From Verrucomicrobiota bacterium (GTDB lineage: Bacteria; Verrucomicrobiota; Verrucomicrobiia; Verrucomicrobiales; Verrucomicrobiaceae), in assembly GCA_025360015.1 (NCBI GenBank), contig JANYCZ010000059.1, positions 186,001 through 250,000 on the forward strand: a DNA stretch of 64,000 bases. The letters run 5' to 3'. Shown in pieces: positions 45,016-54,224 of the stretch. The position numbers were made by a program, and so were the translations under genes. The notes beneath the pieces are model-generated. The model saw only the letters and a program-made list of their open reading frames with translations, did not search any database and had not been told where the DNA came from. Position 1 is the stretch's first letter, and every line of letters starts with the position of its first letter.

Positions 45016-46293
45016 CTAGGGATTGGATGCCACTGCTTCCTCGCATCTGGAGCCGCCAATCGTCTGCGGCACGATACGGGCACGCCACACATAGCGCTGG
45101 AACAGCACCTTGACCGAGGCCGTCAGAGGCACTGCCAGGATGGCACCGAGCAAACCGCCCAGCAGCAGGCCCCACACGAACACAGAAACGATCACCGTCA
45201 GCGGGTGCAGCCCCACAGCCTCTCCCACAATCCGCGGGGTGATAAAGAAGGCATCAATCTGCTGCACCACGGCAAAGACGCCGGTGACGACCAGCGGCAT
45301 GACCCACCATGGGTCCGCAGGAATCCATGCACTGCCCCCCTGTACCGAGGCTATGATGACCGCAGGAATCCAGCACATGGCGATGCCCAGATAGGGGATG
45401 ATCCCCGCCACGCACAGCGCCAGCCCGAGGAGCAAGCCGAAATCCAGTCCCACAATCATCAGCCCAATGCCTGTGGCGATGCCATTGATCGCACTGACAA
45501 ACAACTGCCCGCGGAAGAAAGCCACGAGGTAGCTGTTGATCTCGTTCAGGCAGCTCACCACCTCATCCTTGAAGGCCGAGGCCCGCAGCGGCAAGTAGTT
45601 CGACCACTGTTGCTGAATCTTGGAACTCTCCGTCAGAAAATAGAAGAGGTACAGCGGCACGATGATGAACGAAAGCAGGAAGCCGAACACCCCAAGGAAA
45701 CCGCCGACACTGGATCTGACGAAGCCCCAGACAATGCCCGGCACTTTAGGCAGCGTCGTCTTCACCCAGTCGAATTTCAGAAAGGCCTGCAGATCCAGAT
45801 CTGCGGTGTCCGTTTTCAGTGACGCCCCAGACGTTGCGACGCCCTCAGTCACCGGCCCGGCAGCAGCCCCTGACGTATGAGGCAACGCAATCCCATAATC
45901 ACGCTCAAGCTTGACAGAAAAATCCACCACCGCCTGCTGCGCCTTCCCCAGGTAAATGGGCAGGCGATGCGCTAGATTGGCTGCGGGGTCATCCAGCTTC
46001 ACGAACACCCACCAGCCCAGGCCACCGATGGCCAGCGTAAATACGGCAAATGCCAGCAGCACTGCACGCTGACGGTTCAGTCCACGCCGCACCAGCCACT
46101 CCACCCCGGGCTCCAGCAGATAGGCCAGCACACCTGCCACGGCAAACGGCACCAGGATCGGCTGCAAAAAGGCGATCACCTGCGTCGCCAGATAGATCAG
46201 CCCGATCGCCAGCGCCCCGATGAGGGTGATCGACAGGGCGGTGATGGCGGTCCATAACGCATTGCGCTGAAAAGCGGTGGGGAGATTCTTCAT
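45016..46293 (-). CDS. AI-2E/PerM family transporter
   Basis: 425 residues with many hydrophobic helices, in the PerM/YhhQ-like order: ALAIGLIYLATQVIAFLQPILVPFAVAGVLAYLLEP, and C-terminal IGLMIVGLDFGLLLGLALCVAGIIPYLG and VWGLLLGGLLGAILAVPL. The large central loop (about 115-210) is Thr/Ala-rich. Some members export the quorum signal AI-2, others are sodium/proton antiporters, so the substrate is not clear. Upstream of crcB on the same strand. Confidence 0.85.
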   Translation of the reverse strand: MKNLPTAFQRNALWTAITALSITLIGALAIGLIYLATQVIAFLQPILVPFAVAGVLAYLLEPGVEWLVRRGLNRQRAVLLAFAVFTLAIGGLGWWVFVKLDDPAANLAHRLPIYLGKAQQAVVDFSVKLERDYGIALPHTSGAAAGPVTEGVATSGASLKTDTADLDLQAFLKFDWVKTTLPKVPGIVWGFVRSSVGGFLGVFGFLLSFIIVPLYLFYFLTESSKIQQQWSNYLPLRASAFKDEVVSCLNEINSYLVAFFRGQLFVSAINGIATGIGLMIVGLDFGLLLGLALCVAGIIPYLGIAMCWIPAVIIASVQGGSAWIPADPWWVMPLVVTGVFAVVQQIDAFFITPRIVGEAVGLHPLTVIVSVFVWGLLLGGLLGAILAVPLTASVKVLFQRYVWRARIVPQTIGGSRCEEAVASNP

Positions 46294-46392
46294 CGGGAGA
46301 ATGGACCCAGCCTAGCCAGCGGCCCCGCTTTGGGTACTCCAAAGATGCCCGCAAATTGGACAGCAACGACTCAAGGCGTATCGTCACGCACC

Positions 46393-46854
46393 ATGTCCCG
46401 CCCGCAACCCCAGCCCGTTGATCCCGCCGAACTCCCACAACTCGCGCAGGCCACCATGCGTGCAGCGAAGTTTCCCATGCTGGCCACGATGGATGCAGAT
46501 CAGCCGCGGCTGCGCCCGGTCTCGCCGGTGCGCACGGACGGCTTCACGGTGTACGTGGCCAATCTGCGCCGCTACGGCAAGACGCATGAGCTGGAGGTCA
46601 ATCCCAAGGCGGAATTGTGTTACAAGGATGACCAGGATAATCAGGTGCGCATCACCGCCACGGCTGAGATCCTCACTGAACGTCCACTGCTGGAAGAAAT
46701 CTGGGCTGCGAATCCCTTGCTGCGCGCCTACCTCGGCAGCATCGACAATCCGGAACTCATCATTTACCGCTTCGCCCCGAACCATGTGCGCTACATGCGC
46801 GAGTGGGCCTTGGAATATTTTGAAGTGCCCTTTTCGGTAGATTCATCAAGTTAA
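46393..46854 (+). CDS. Pyridoxamine 5'-phosphate oxidase-like flavoprotein
   Basis: 153 residues from the ATG at 46393 (the open frame extends to 46330 without homology). FPMLATMDADQPRLRPVSPV, GFTVYVANLRRYGKTHELEVNPKAELCY and YRFAPNHVRYMRE match split-barrel FMN-binding proteins of the general stress type. It may bind FMN or F420 and reduce small molecules. Its start lies 100 bp from the divergent PerM gene. Confidence 0.85.
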   Translation: MSRPQPQPVDPAELPQLAQATMRAAKFPMLATMDADQPRLRPVSPVRTDGFTVYVANLRRYGKTHELEVNPKAELCYKDDQDNQVRITATAEILTERPLLEEIWAANPLLRAYLGSIDNPELIIYRFAPNHVRYMREWALEYFEVPFSVDSSS

Positions 46855-46910
46855 TAAGCGCGTTGGCCTGAGCCATGCGTTGATGTCATGAGAACATTTG
46901 TGTCGTGAAT

Positions 46911-46937
46911 TGTGAATAACTTCGTCTTTGTGAATAA
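46911..46937. promoter_or_regulatory. Two DnaA-box-like sequences 18 bp apart in an AT-rich spacer
   Basis: TGTGAATAA at 46911-46919 and again at 46929-46937, same strand, each matching TTATnCACA on the other strand. The 243-bp spacer (46855-47098) before the PhoH gene is the most AT-rich stretch nearby. It could be a replication origin part or a DnaA-controlled promoter. Two boxes alone are weak evidence. Confidence 0.35.
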
Positions 46938-47098
46938 GTTCTTGCCAGCCACTCCACGTTCTGACACTCTTCGACAATTACCGTGATTCATTCAATTAAT
47001 CACATTTCGGGATCGGTACGTTTGGCTCTCCCCCGCGCCAACGAAAAGCTGTCCCCGCCTTTTTCAACGCAGGCAACCACTACACCCACTAAACTACC

Positions 47099-48646
47099 AT
47101 GGACCGTGACGACCACTCAGCATCGGTAATCTCTTCCGCGATCTCCACCCGCACCTCCGATTCTGGGCCTGTTTCTGTGACTCCCCCTTCTACTACCGCC
47201 TCCCGCCGTCGCCGCAGCGGGACACCCACGGCCACCAAGACCTTCGTTCTCGACACCAACGTCCTGCTGCACGACCCCGCCTGCATCCATCGCTTCGCTG
47301 AAAATCACATCTGCATTCCGGTCGATGTGTTGAGCGAACTGGATCGCTTTAAAAATGAGATGACCGAACGCGGCGCAAACGCCCGCGAGGTGCATCGGGC
47401 GCTGATGAAAATTTTCTCCAACAAAGGAGCGTCAGTCACCACAGGTGTCCCCACCGACGGCGGTGGCAGCATCCGCGTCGCGGTCTATGATCCCGCAGAG
47501 GCTCGCAAGCACGCCAGCGTGCAGGGTTTTGAGCGCATTTTCCACGATCTGGACAAGGCAGATCACCGCATCCTCGCCTGCACACTCTGGATGAGCGAGC
47601 AGATGTCATCGCCGGTCATCCTCGTCAGCAAAGATCTCAACATGCAGCTCAAGGCGCGTGCCGTGGGCATTGAGTGCGAAGATTACCTGCATGACAAAGT
47701 GGAGCCGCGTGAGGTCGCGAACTTCGACATCGCCCGCGTCGAAATCAGCCAGCATGAACTGCAGCGTTTTGCCAGCAGCGGCTGTCTCACCCTGCCGGAA
47801 ACGCGCACGGTGGGCATGGTCGTGAATGATTACGCCCTGCTCATCGCCGGGGACAAGGCCACCATGCCAGCAAAGCTCAGTGCGAATGGCGAGTTCGTCC
47901 GCCTGCATCACACGCCGGAGTCGATCAAGGTCGGTCAGGGTCGCGCCATCAAGCCGATGAACCTCGGTCAGGCCTGCTTTCTGGATGCGCTGCTCGATCC
48001 CGAGATCAGCCTCGTCACCTGCTACGGGATGGCGGGCACTGGCAAGACCCTCCTTGCTGTGGCGGCCGCCTTGCAGCAGGTGTTTAACCGCACCTACCAT
48101 GGCCTCACTGTGAGCCGCCCTATCGTTGCCATGGGTCAGACCGTGGGCTTCCTGCCCGGATCGTTGCAGGAAAAAATGCGCCCTTGGCTGCAGCCCGTCT
48201 ATGACGCGCTCGATCTTCTCATGCGCCCCATGGAAGGCATGCCGCAGGGCCCCGCGCGCAAAAAGAACCGCTTCATGCCCGAGCCGCAGCAGCAGATCGC
48301 CGCACCGGCTGCGCCTTATGACCCGCTCATCCAGCAAGGCGTCATCGAAATCGAAGCCCTCTGCTACATCCGTGGTCGCAGTATCCCGGATCGCTTTTTC
48401 ATCATGGATGAAGCGCAGCAGCTCACGCCGCTGGAGGCCAAGACCATCGTCACCCGCATGTCTCGTGGCTCCAAGCTTGTCCTCGTGGGTGACCCCGCGC
48501 AGATTGACAATCCTTACGTGGACAGCCGCAGCAACGGCCTTGTTTACACGCGCCAGCGCATGCGTGGCCAGACCTTCGCAGCGCATGTTCCCCTCGTCAA
48601 AGGTGAGCGCAGCCCGCTGGCAGAGGCCGCCGCGCGATTGCTGTAA
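47099..48646 (+). CDS. PIN-PhoH family protein (PhoH2 type)
   Basis: 515 residues. After a 45-residue Ser/Thr/Arg-rich lead, the PIN nuclease domain reads TFVLDTNVLLHDP (metal Asp near 52), VLSELDRFKNEM, ILVSKDLNMQLKARAVG. The ATPase part has Walker A GMAGTGKTLLAV (about 310-320), VSRPIVAMGQ, MDEAQQLTPLEAK (Walker B) and RMSRGSKLVLVGDP. PhoH2 proteins unwind and cut RNA. No antitoxin gene precedes it. Confidence 0.9.
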   Translation: MDRDDHSASVISSAISTRTSDSGPVSVTPPSTTASRRRRSGTPTATKTFVLDTNVLLHDPACIHRFAENHICIPVDVLSELDRFKNEMTERGANAREVHRALMKIFSNKGASVTTGVPTDGGGSIRVAVYDPAEARKHASVQGFERIFHDLDKADHRILACTLWMSEQMSSPVILVSKDLNMQLKARAVGIECEDYLHDKVEPREVANFDIARVEISQHELQRFASSGCLTLPETRTVGMVVNDYALLIAGDKATMPAKLSANGEFVRLHHTPESIKVGQGRAIKPMNLGQACFLDALLDPEISLVTCYGMAGTGKTLLAVAAALQQVFNRTYHGLTVSRPIVAMGQTVGFLPGSLQEKMRPWLQPVYDALDLLMRPMEGMPQGPARKKNRFMPEPQQQIAAPAAPYDPLIQQGVIEIEALCYIRGRSIPDRFFIMDEAQQLTPLEAKTIVTRMSRGSKLVLVGDPAQIDNPYVDSRSNGLVYTRQRMRGQTFAAHVPLVKGERSPLAEAAARLL

Positions 48647-48703
48647 TCTGTATTCATGACAGAAAATCGGGTGCAGAAAATTCATCTGCGAAAGTTCGCA
48701 ATG

Positions 48704-48730
48704 GAATGAGGGCCTTTTCGTTTAACAAGC
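48704..48730 (+). promoter_or_regulatory. Conserved block upstream of EF-hand gene 1
   Basis: The stretch with AATGAG and TCGTTTAACA matches 49211-49240 before gene 2, although other bases between genes differ. It lies about 73 bp from the start codon. It could be a promoter or operator for both genes. Confidence 0.4.
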
Positions 48731-48802
48731 GACGTGCCGATGTGGGACATCCAAAATCCCGCTCTCCTGCGTTACATAAAAACAACCCCAACATCGATCC
48801 CT

Positions 48803-49087
48803 ATGAAAGTTATCACCTCCCTCCTCGCCATCCTCGCGCTTTCCGCTGTCACCTCCTTCGGCGCCGACGCCCCCAAGAAACCTGAAGGCGAAAAGCCCAA
48901 GATGACCCCGGAAGAAATGTTCACCAAAAAGGATGCCGACAAAGACGGCAAAATCAGCAAGGAGGAATACCTCAAAGGCTCCAAGGACGCCACCAAGGCT
49001 GAGGCCTCCTTCGCCAGGAAAGACACGAACAAGGACGGCTTCCTCTCCAAGGAAGAGTTCACCGTGGCTCCGAAAAAGAAGGCCTGA
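48803..49087 (+). CDS. Small exported EF-hand protein (copy 1)
   Basis: 94 residues from the ATG at 48803. Signal peptide MKVITSLLAILALSAVTSFG, then a Lys/Pro-rich linker and two EF-hand loops: DADKDGKISKEE and DTNKDGFLSKEE. Each has Asp, Asp/Asn, Gly and Glu at the calcium positions. It should bind calcium in the periplasm or outside. Copy 2 follows 214 bp later; the first 19 residues are identical. Confidence 0.85.
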   Translation: MKVITSLLAILALSAVTSFGADAPKKPEGEKPKMTPEEMFTKKDADKDGKISKEEYLKGSKDATKAEASFARKDTNKDGFLSKEEFTVAPKKKA

Positions 49088-49119
49088 GCCACGCCCTGAC
49101 CTGATTTCAAAGGTCACCA

Positions 49120-49152
49120 CGCCGCACCCGCCCCGCGCGAGTGCGGCGTTTT
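49120..49152 (+). terminator. Intrinsic terminator after EF-hand gene 1
   Basis: CGCCGCAC, a 13-bp C/G-rich loop, GTGCGGCG, then TTTT. The stem-loop is nearly the same as the one after gene 2. Confidence 0.75.
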
Positions 49153-49210
49153 GATGCCTGCATCAGGCGGTCCCCTGGTGTTTGAAAAAACAGTGATCAT
49201 TTATCGAAAC

Positions 49211-49240
49211 GAAATGAGCGGCTTCTCGTTTAACACGGCA
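49211..49240 (+). promoter_or_regulatory. Conserved block upstream of EF-hand gene 2
   Basis: AATGAG followed by TCGTTTAACA, as at 48704-48730; about 62 bp from the start codon. Confidence 0.4.
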
Positions 49241-49301
49241 CGCATCGGACTGGGAATCCAGATTCCAGCGCTCTACATCAACAACCCAACATTCGATCCA
49301 C

Positions 49302-49607
49302 ATGAAAGTTATCACCTCCCTCCTCGCCATCCTGGCCCTCTCCGCAGTGACCTCCTTCGCCGCTGACGGTGACGCTCCCAAGAAGCCAGAAGGCGACGCT
49401 GGCAAGCCCAAGATGAACCCTGAGGAAATGCTCAAGAGACTGGACACCGACAAAGACGGCAAGGTCTCCAAGGCGGAATTCATGGCCTCTCCGAATGCCA
49501 AGAAAGACGAAGCCAAGGCCACCGAACGCTTCGGCAAGATGGACAAAAACGCCGACGGCTTCATCACTCTGGAAGAAATGACCCCGAAGAAAAAGAAGGA
49601 CGCCTGA
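49302..49607 (+). CDS. Small exported EF-hand protein (copy 2)
   Basis: 101 residues. Same signal peptide, MKVITSLLAILALSAVTSFA. EF-hand loops DTDKDGKVSKAE and DKNADGFITLEE. The linker is longer than in copy 1. Tandem duplication of the whole cassette, including upstream block and terminator, is evident. The loops have diverged enough that the two could bind calcium with different strength. Confidence 0.85.
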   Translation: MKVITSLLAILALSAVTSFAADGDAPKKPEGDAGKPKMNPEEMLKRLDTDKDGKVSKAEFMASPNAKKDEAKATERFGKMDKNADGFITLEEMTPKKKKDA

Positions 49608-49641
49608 GTCGTCTGCCTCTTTGACTTCCCCAAGTCCTCGC

Positions 49642-49678
49642 AAGCCGCACCCGCCCCGCGCGAGTGCGGCTTTTTTGT
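49642..49678 (+). terminator. Intrinsic terminator after EF-hand gene 2
   Basis: AAGCCGCAC, a C/G-rich loop, GTGCGGCTT and a run of six T. Confidence 0.85.
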
Positions 49679-49757
49679 GGCTGCGTTCACCATAACGCGG
49701 AAGAAGCCCCCTTCCCCCCCGCGTATTCTCTGACCGCCCCTCGCGCCTCCTTTTCGA

Positions 49758-52103
49758 ATGCTCCGCCGCACGCTCACCACACTCCTGCTCTTCACCGCCG
49801 CCAGTCACGCAGCGGTGGACTACACCACGCAGATCAAGCCGCTGCTGCAGCAGCACTGCGTGAAATGCCACGGTGCCACCACGCAGAAATCCCAGCTCAA
49901 ACTCGACACCGCTGCTGCCACACGCACCGGTGGCAAACGCGGCCCTGCGCTGCCAGACCTCCTGGTGCAGGTCGTCTCTGGCACTCACGATGAAATTCCG
50001 CAGATGCCGTACAAGCGTGGCCCGCTCGACTCCGCGCAGATCGCACTCATCAGGCAGTGGGTCGCTGAAGGCGCTCACGCCCCCGCCGAAGAAACACCCA
50101 GCGACGACCGCCACTGGGCCTTCATCGCGCCAGTCAAAGCACCGCTCCCGCAGAATGGCACCACGCATCCCATCGATGCCTTCATTCACGCCAGTCTCAC
50201 CAAAGCCGGTCTCGAGCCCTCGCCTCCCGCCACACCTTCCACGCTCATCCGCCGTCTCCACCTCGACCTCACCGGCCTGCCACCCACACCTGCTGAAGTC
50301 GAAGCTTTCATCAAGAATCCAAACACCAAGGATCTGGCCGCCAAGCTTCTCGCTTCCAAACACCACGGCGAACGCTGGGGCCGCTGGTGGCTGGATCAGG
50401 CGCGCTACGGGGACAGCAACGGCTACAGCATCGACGCCCCGCGCAGCATGTGGCCGTATCGCGACTACGTGGTCAATGCCTTGAACCAGGACAAACCCTT
50501 CGACCAGTTCACGCTCGAACAGCTCGCCGGCGACATGCTGCCCAAGCCTTCGCGTGATCAACTCATCGCCACCGGCTTCCACCGCAACACGCAGATCAAT
50601 CAAGAGGGCGGCATCGACAAAGAGCAGTTCCGCATCGAGAGCATCTTTGACCGCGTCGCCACCACCGGCACCGTCTGGCTCGGTCTCACCATCGGCTGCG
50701 CGCAGTGCCACGATCACAAGTTTGATCCCATCAGCCATCGCGAGTACTACCAGATCTTCGCCTTCCTCAACAACCAGGACGAGCCCACCCTGCCCGTACC
50801 CGATCCCGGTCAGGATCTCGACAAGCTGAAGGCCGAACACACGCAGGTGCTCAAGCAGATCGACACCCACATCAAGGAGCGCCTCGTGGTGCTGTTGGAA
50901 TGGGAAAAGACCCTCGGCGACAAATCCAAAAAACTGCTCGATGCCGAAGCCGCGAAATCGCTCGCCAAGCCTGTCGCCAAACGCGGCCCCGCCGACCAGC
51001 GCATTCTCTTCAAAGCCATGACCGGCACAGCCGACAGCGTCTTCAATCCGCTCTACGACCGCCACCTCGAACTCGACAACATCTTCAAGAACGGCACCAC
51101 CACCCTCGTGATGAAGGAGCTGCCACAGCCGCGCAAAACCACGCTCTTCATCAAAGGGGACTTCACCCGCCCATCCGATGAAGTGCAGCCCGGCGTCCTC
51201 GCCGTGCTGCCTCCCCTGCCCGCCGGTGCCAAGCCCGACCGCCTCGCTCTCGCGCATTGGATCATCGACCCAAAAAATCCGCTCACCGCCCGCGTCATCG
51301 TGAACCGCGTCTGGCAGCAGTACTTTGGTCGCGGTCTGGTCGAAACCGAAAACGACTTCGGCACCATGGGCCGCCTGCCCAGCCATCCCGAACTCCTCGA
51401 CTGGCTTGCCGTCGATTTCATGGAGCACCACTGGAGCCTCAAGCACCTGCACCAGCTCATCGTCACCAGCGCGACGTATCAGCAATCCTCAGTCGTCCGT
51501 CAGTCCGCTGCAGCCGTTGATCCCAACAACTACCTGCTCTGGAGGCAGAACCGCCTGCGACTCGACGCCGAAGTCGTGCGTGATGTCTGCCTCGCCACCA
51601 GCGGCCTGCTCTCGCGCAAGATGGGTGGTGCGCCCGTCTATCCGCCCATCCCAGAAGGCGTCCTGTCTCTGGGCCAGGTCAAGCGCACCTGGCCGCTCAG
51701 CAAAGGCAGTGACCGCTACCGGCGCGGCCTCTACACCTTCATCTTTCGCGCCACCCCGCCGCCTTCACTCAGTGTCTTCGATGCCCCGGATGGCTTCAGC
51801 ACCTGTACCCGCCGCATCCGCAGCAACACCCCGCTGCAAGCCCTCACACTGCTCAACGACAGCGCCTACGTCGAGTTCGCCCATGCTCTGGCCGCGCGCC
51901 TGCTCAAGGAAGCCAAGACTGACGACGCTCGCATCGCCCACGCCTATCAGCTCTGCCTCTCCCGCCCGCCCCTTGATCGCGAACGCCAGGCCCTCACACG
52001 CCTGCTCACTGCCGAACGCCAGTCAAACGCCACCGAGTCGCAGGCCTGGCAGGCCGTCGCCCGCGTGATGCTCAATCTCGACGAGACCATCACCCGCGAA
52101 TAA
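49758..52103 (+). CDS. PSD1 and planctomycete cytochrome c domain protein (second copy)
   Basis: 781 residues with a signal peptide, N-terminal CVKCH (34-38), then PSC1, DUF1549 (LIRRLHLDLTGLPPTPAE, DQFTLEQLAGDML, GCAQCHDHKFDPI) and DUF1553 (LTARVIVNRVWQQYFGRGLV, TPLQALTLLNDSAYVEFA). It lacks the discoidin-like insert of the copy at 39121. No DUF1501 partner follows: the next gene is the Fic gene on the other strand. Likely periplasmic polysaccharide or sulfate-ester chemistry, unproven. Confidence 0.9.
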   Translation: MLRRTLTTLLLFTAASHAAVDYTTQIKPLLQQHCVKCHGATTQKSQLKLDTAAATRTGGKRGPALPDLLVQVVSGTHDEIPQMPYKRGPLDSAQIALIRQWVAEGAHAPAEETPSDDRHWAFIAPVKAPLPQNGTTHPIDAFIHASLTKAGLEPSPPATPSTLIRRLHLDLTGLPPTPAEVEAFIKNPNTKDLAAKLLASKHHGERWGRWWLDQARYGDSNGYSIDAPRSMWPYRDYVVNALNQDKPFDQFTLEQLAGDMLPKPSRDQLIATGFHRNTQINQEGGIDKEQFRIESIFDRVATTGTVWLGLTIGCAQCHDHKFDPISHREYYQIFAFLNNQDEPTLPVPDPGQDLDKLKAEHTQVLKQIDTHIKERLVVLLEWEKTLGDKSKKLLDAEAAKSLAKPVAKRGPADQRILFKAMTGTADSVFNPLYDRHLELDNIFKNGTTTLVMKELPQPRKTTLFIKGDFTRPSDEVQPGVLAVLPPLPAGAKPDRLALAHWIIDPKNPLTARVIVNRVWQQYFGRGLVETENDFGTMGRLPSHPELLDWLAVDFMEHHWSLKHLHQLIVTSATYQQSSVVRQSAAAVDPNNYLLWRQNRLRLDAEVVRDVCLATSGLLSRKMGGAPVYPPIPEGVLSLGQVKRTWPLSKGSDRYRRGLYTFIFRATPPPSLSVFDAPDGFSTCTRRIRSNTPLQALTLLNDSAYVEFAHALAARLLKEAKTDDARIAHAYQLCLSRPPLDRERQALTRLLTAERQSNATESQAWQAVARVMLNLDETITRE

Positions 52104-52114
52104 GCCTCCCACAT

Positions 52115-52927
52115 TCAAGCCCGCCGCAGTCGTTGCAGTTCACACACTTCGTCCATCAGTGCAGACGAAGCCTTCATCCATACGGCACATTGTGCATGAA
52201 AGCGGCCAAGCCGCTCTTGATCTCCCTCCAGCTCAGAACCAGTGCGCAGAGCACCACTCGCGAGCTGCCAGCCTGCAAGGGACTCAATGTAGTCGAGCCG
52301 CTGCTCCGCAGGCACCAGAACAGGCAGGCCGCCTTTTTCAATGACCGGAACATTCGATACCAGCCGGGCAAGACGGCCATTCCCATCGGCATAGGGATGG
52401 ATGCGCACCAGAGTGGCGTGGCTCCACGTGTAAGCATCCAATGCGGACACGGCGGGATCACTCCGACGTAGAGCGAAACCATCGAACCACTCTCTCATCA
52501 GTGTGGGCACCTGCTCCGGCGCGCCATAGGTGTCATTGATCACGGTCCTGCCTCCTTGTTTGGCGAGGGTGGAGTTGGGCTCACATTTCCAGGCACCCAC
52601 AGGCTTCAAATAATCCACCTCCACGCTTGTCTGGATTGCCGCGTGCATCGCATGCAAGTCGGCCTCTGTGAGCGCGCGGGACTCGGCAATGAGGCGATAG
52701 AGCAGGTCGATGGCCCGGCTATGTCCCACGACTTCGTTGTGATGCGCAAGCGGCTTCCCGGCAATCGTAAGGCCGTATTGCAGGAGACCGAGCGTCTCAC
52801 CTTCATTGAGGGTGTTTCCCTCCAGCGCCGTGGAAGTATGCGTCCAGCGCACGCGCAGTTTCTGCGTAAAGACCTCCCGCAGATCGGGATCAAGATCGCG
52901 GAGAGAGGGAATGAAGCGCTCAAGCAT
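52115..52927 (-). CDS. Fic family protein (class II, with N-terminal inhibitory motif)
   Basis: 270 residues. The Fic motif reads HPYADGNGRLAR (His catalytic, then the phosphate-binding Asn/Gly/Arg). Near residue 33 lies TSTALEGN, which fits the (S/T)xxxE(G/N) inhibitory helix placed before the Fic core. A C-terminal helical part follows. Fic enzymes attach AMP or other groups to protein hydroxyls; with the inhibitory helix it should be silent until triggered. The target is unknown. It ends 11 bp from the PSD1 gene, convergent. Confidence 0.9.
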   Translation of the reverse strand: MLERFIPSLRDLDPDLREVFTQKLRVRWTHTSTALEGNTLNEGETLGLLQYGLTIAGKPLAHHNEVVGHSRAIDLLYRLIAESRALTEADLHAMHAAIQTSVEVDYLKPVGAWKCEPNSTLAKQGGRTVINDTYGAPEQVPTLMREWFDGFALRRSDPAVSALDAYTWSHATLVRIHPYADGNGRLARLVSNVPVIEKGGLPVLVPAEQRLDYIESLAGWQLASGALRTGSELEGDQERLGRFHAQCAVWMKASSALMDEVCELQRLRRA

Positions 52928-53076
52928 TAAAACAGGCTACAGCAGACCCGCGCAGCGGGCAAAGAAGATGTCACCATGGCATGCCTCGCCATACGAGCGC
53001 CAGAAGCACAAGGATGTCGCGTCTTTGCACCATCAGGTTGAGCCCTGACGTGCGATGAAAGGATAGAACCAATCCT

Positions 53077-53697
53077 ATGAAAACCCTCATCCTTCCCCTG
53101 ACAAAATCCCTCAGCCTGCTGGCTCTATACCTCCTCTCCATGGCAGCGGCTGCCCAGCAGCCCGCTGCTCCCCAAGTCTCCTTGGAACGCAAGCGGCTCG
53201 ATCTTCAGGAGCAAAAACTCGTGCTGCAAAAGCAGGTGCTCGACCTGGATCAACAACAGCTCGCCTTGGAGCGCAAGATCCTCGAAGTCGCCTCCGCTCG
53301 CAAAGCCCTGCAGGTGGAAGAAACCGCCACCTCGCTCACCATGAAACTGGAGGGCGATGTGCTCTTCGACTTCGACAAGGCGGCAGTCCTGCCCGCTGCC
53401 GAAAAACTGCTGGAGAAAGTCGCCACCGTGCTCGGTGAATTCCCCGAGGGCAAGGTGACCGTGGAAGGGCACAGCGACTCGAAAGGCGGCGACAAAGTCA
53501 ATCTCGACATGTCGCAGCGCCGGGCCGATGCCGTCAAAAACTGGCTGGTGAAGAAGAAAGGCATTCCGGAGAAAATGATCACCACCAAAGGCTTCGGTAA
53601 AACCAAGCCTGTGGCTCCCAACAACAACCCGGACGGCAGCGACAATCCCGAAGGCCGCCAGCAAAACCGCCGCGTTCAGATCACCGTAGAGAAGTAG
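53077..53697 (+). CDS. OmpA-family protein with coiled-coil stalk
   Basis: 206 residues. Signal peptide (LLALYLLSMAAAAQQ), a coiled-coil part (about 35-85, LERKRLDLQEQKLVLQKQVLDL), then a C-terminal OmpA domain: VLFDFDKAAVLPAAEKLLEKVA, VTVEGHSDSKGGDKVNLDMSQRRADAVKNWL and NRRVQITV. The domain grips peptidoglycan. With no beta-barrel or lipobox, the protein probably links the envelope to the cell wall by binding other factors. Confidence 0.9.
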   Translation: MKTLILPLTKSLSLLALYLLSMAAAAQQPAAPQVSLERKRLDLQEQKLVLQKQVLDLDQQQLALERKILEVASARKALQVEETATSLTMKLEGDVLFDFDKAAVLPAAEKLLEKVATVLGEFPEGKVTVEGHSDSKGGDKVNLDMSQRRADAVKNWLVKKKGIPEKMITTKGFGKTKPVAPNNNPDGSDNPEGRQQNRRVQITVEK

Positions 53698-53704
53698 CCA
53701 CACT

Positions 53705-54175
53705 TCAAATGCTCTCCCAAGCGCGCTCTCCCACGGGGTCACGACCTTCGTCATATTCGATGTGGTCGATCAAGGTTTCGATGGGCTTGCCGATGAGGCC
53801 GCTTTCCTGAATGCGCTGGGGGAGCACGGCGGAGCGTTCGTCACGCCAACCGAGCTTCGCGATGAAGCGGTTCCACATGTGGCATTCCTCATCCGTGCGT
53901 GCGGTGCCACAGGCATGCACCCAGGCGAGTATCTCCTCATCGGTACCACCTGCGAGAGTGCGCGTTTGAAGCGCAGCATACTGCACGCCGAGAAAACGGC
54001 AGCACCGACCATCCAGCGTGTAAAATTGAGTGTCTCCCAACTGCGCCAAATAATCCGCAGGCAGCTCCTCCGCCGCATGCAGACGAATCTTGTCGAGCAT
54101 GCGACCAAAATAGATGAAGCGGCCGACCTTGGCGTAGCAACTGCGGAGACCTGGGATGTGGGGCATGGGTGCCAT
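53705..54175 (-). CDS. DUF5069 family protein (second copy)
   Basis: 156 residues from the ATG at 54175; the frame is open to 54544 but the extra part is antisense-like. Family markers: GRMLDKIRLHAAEELP, RFLGVQYAALQTRTLAGGTDEEILAWV, WNRFIAKLGWRDE and LIDHIEYDEGRDP, a closer match to the family than the copy at 32287. Role unknown. It lies 49 bp after the giant kelch gene on the same strand and could be its last partner. Confidence 0.85.
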   Translation of the reverse strand: MAPMPHIPGLRSCYAKVGRFIYFGRMLDKIRLHAAEELPADYLAQLGDTQFYTLDGRCCRFLGVQYAALQTRTLAGGTDEEILAWVHACGTARTDEECHMWNRFIAKLGWRDERSAVLPQRIQESGLIGKPIETLIDHIEYDEGRDPVGERAWESI

Positions 54176-54224
54176 TTTCCGCAGCCCGTCATTGATCACA
54201 ATCACCCGTTTGCATTCCCATGAG

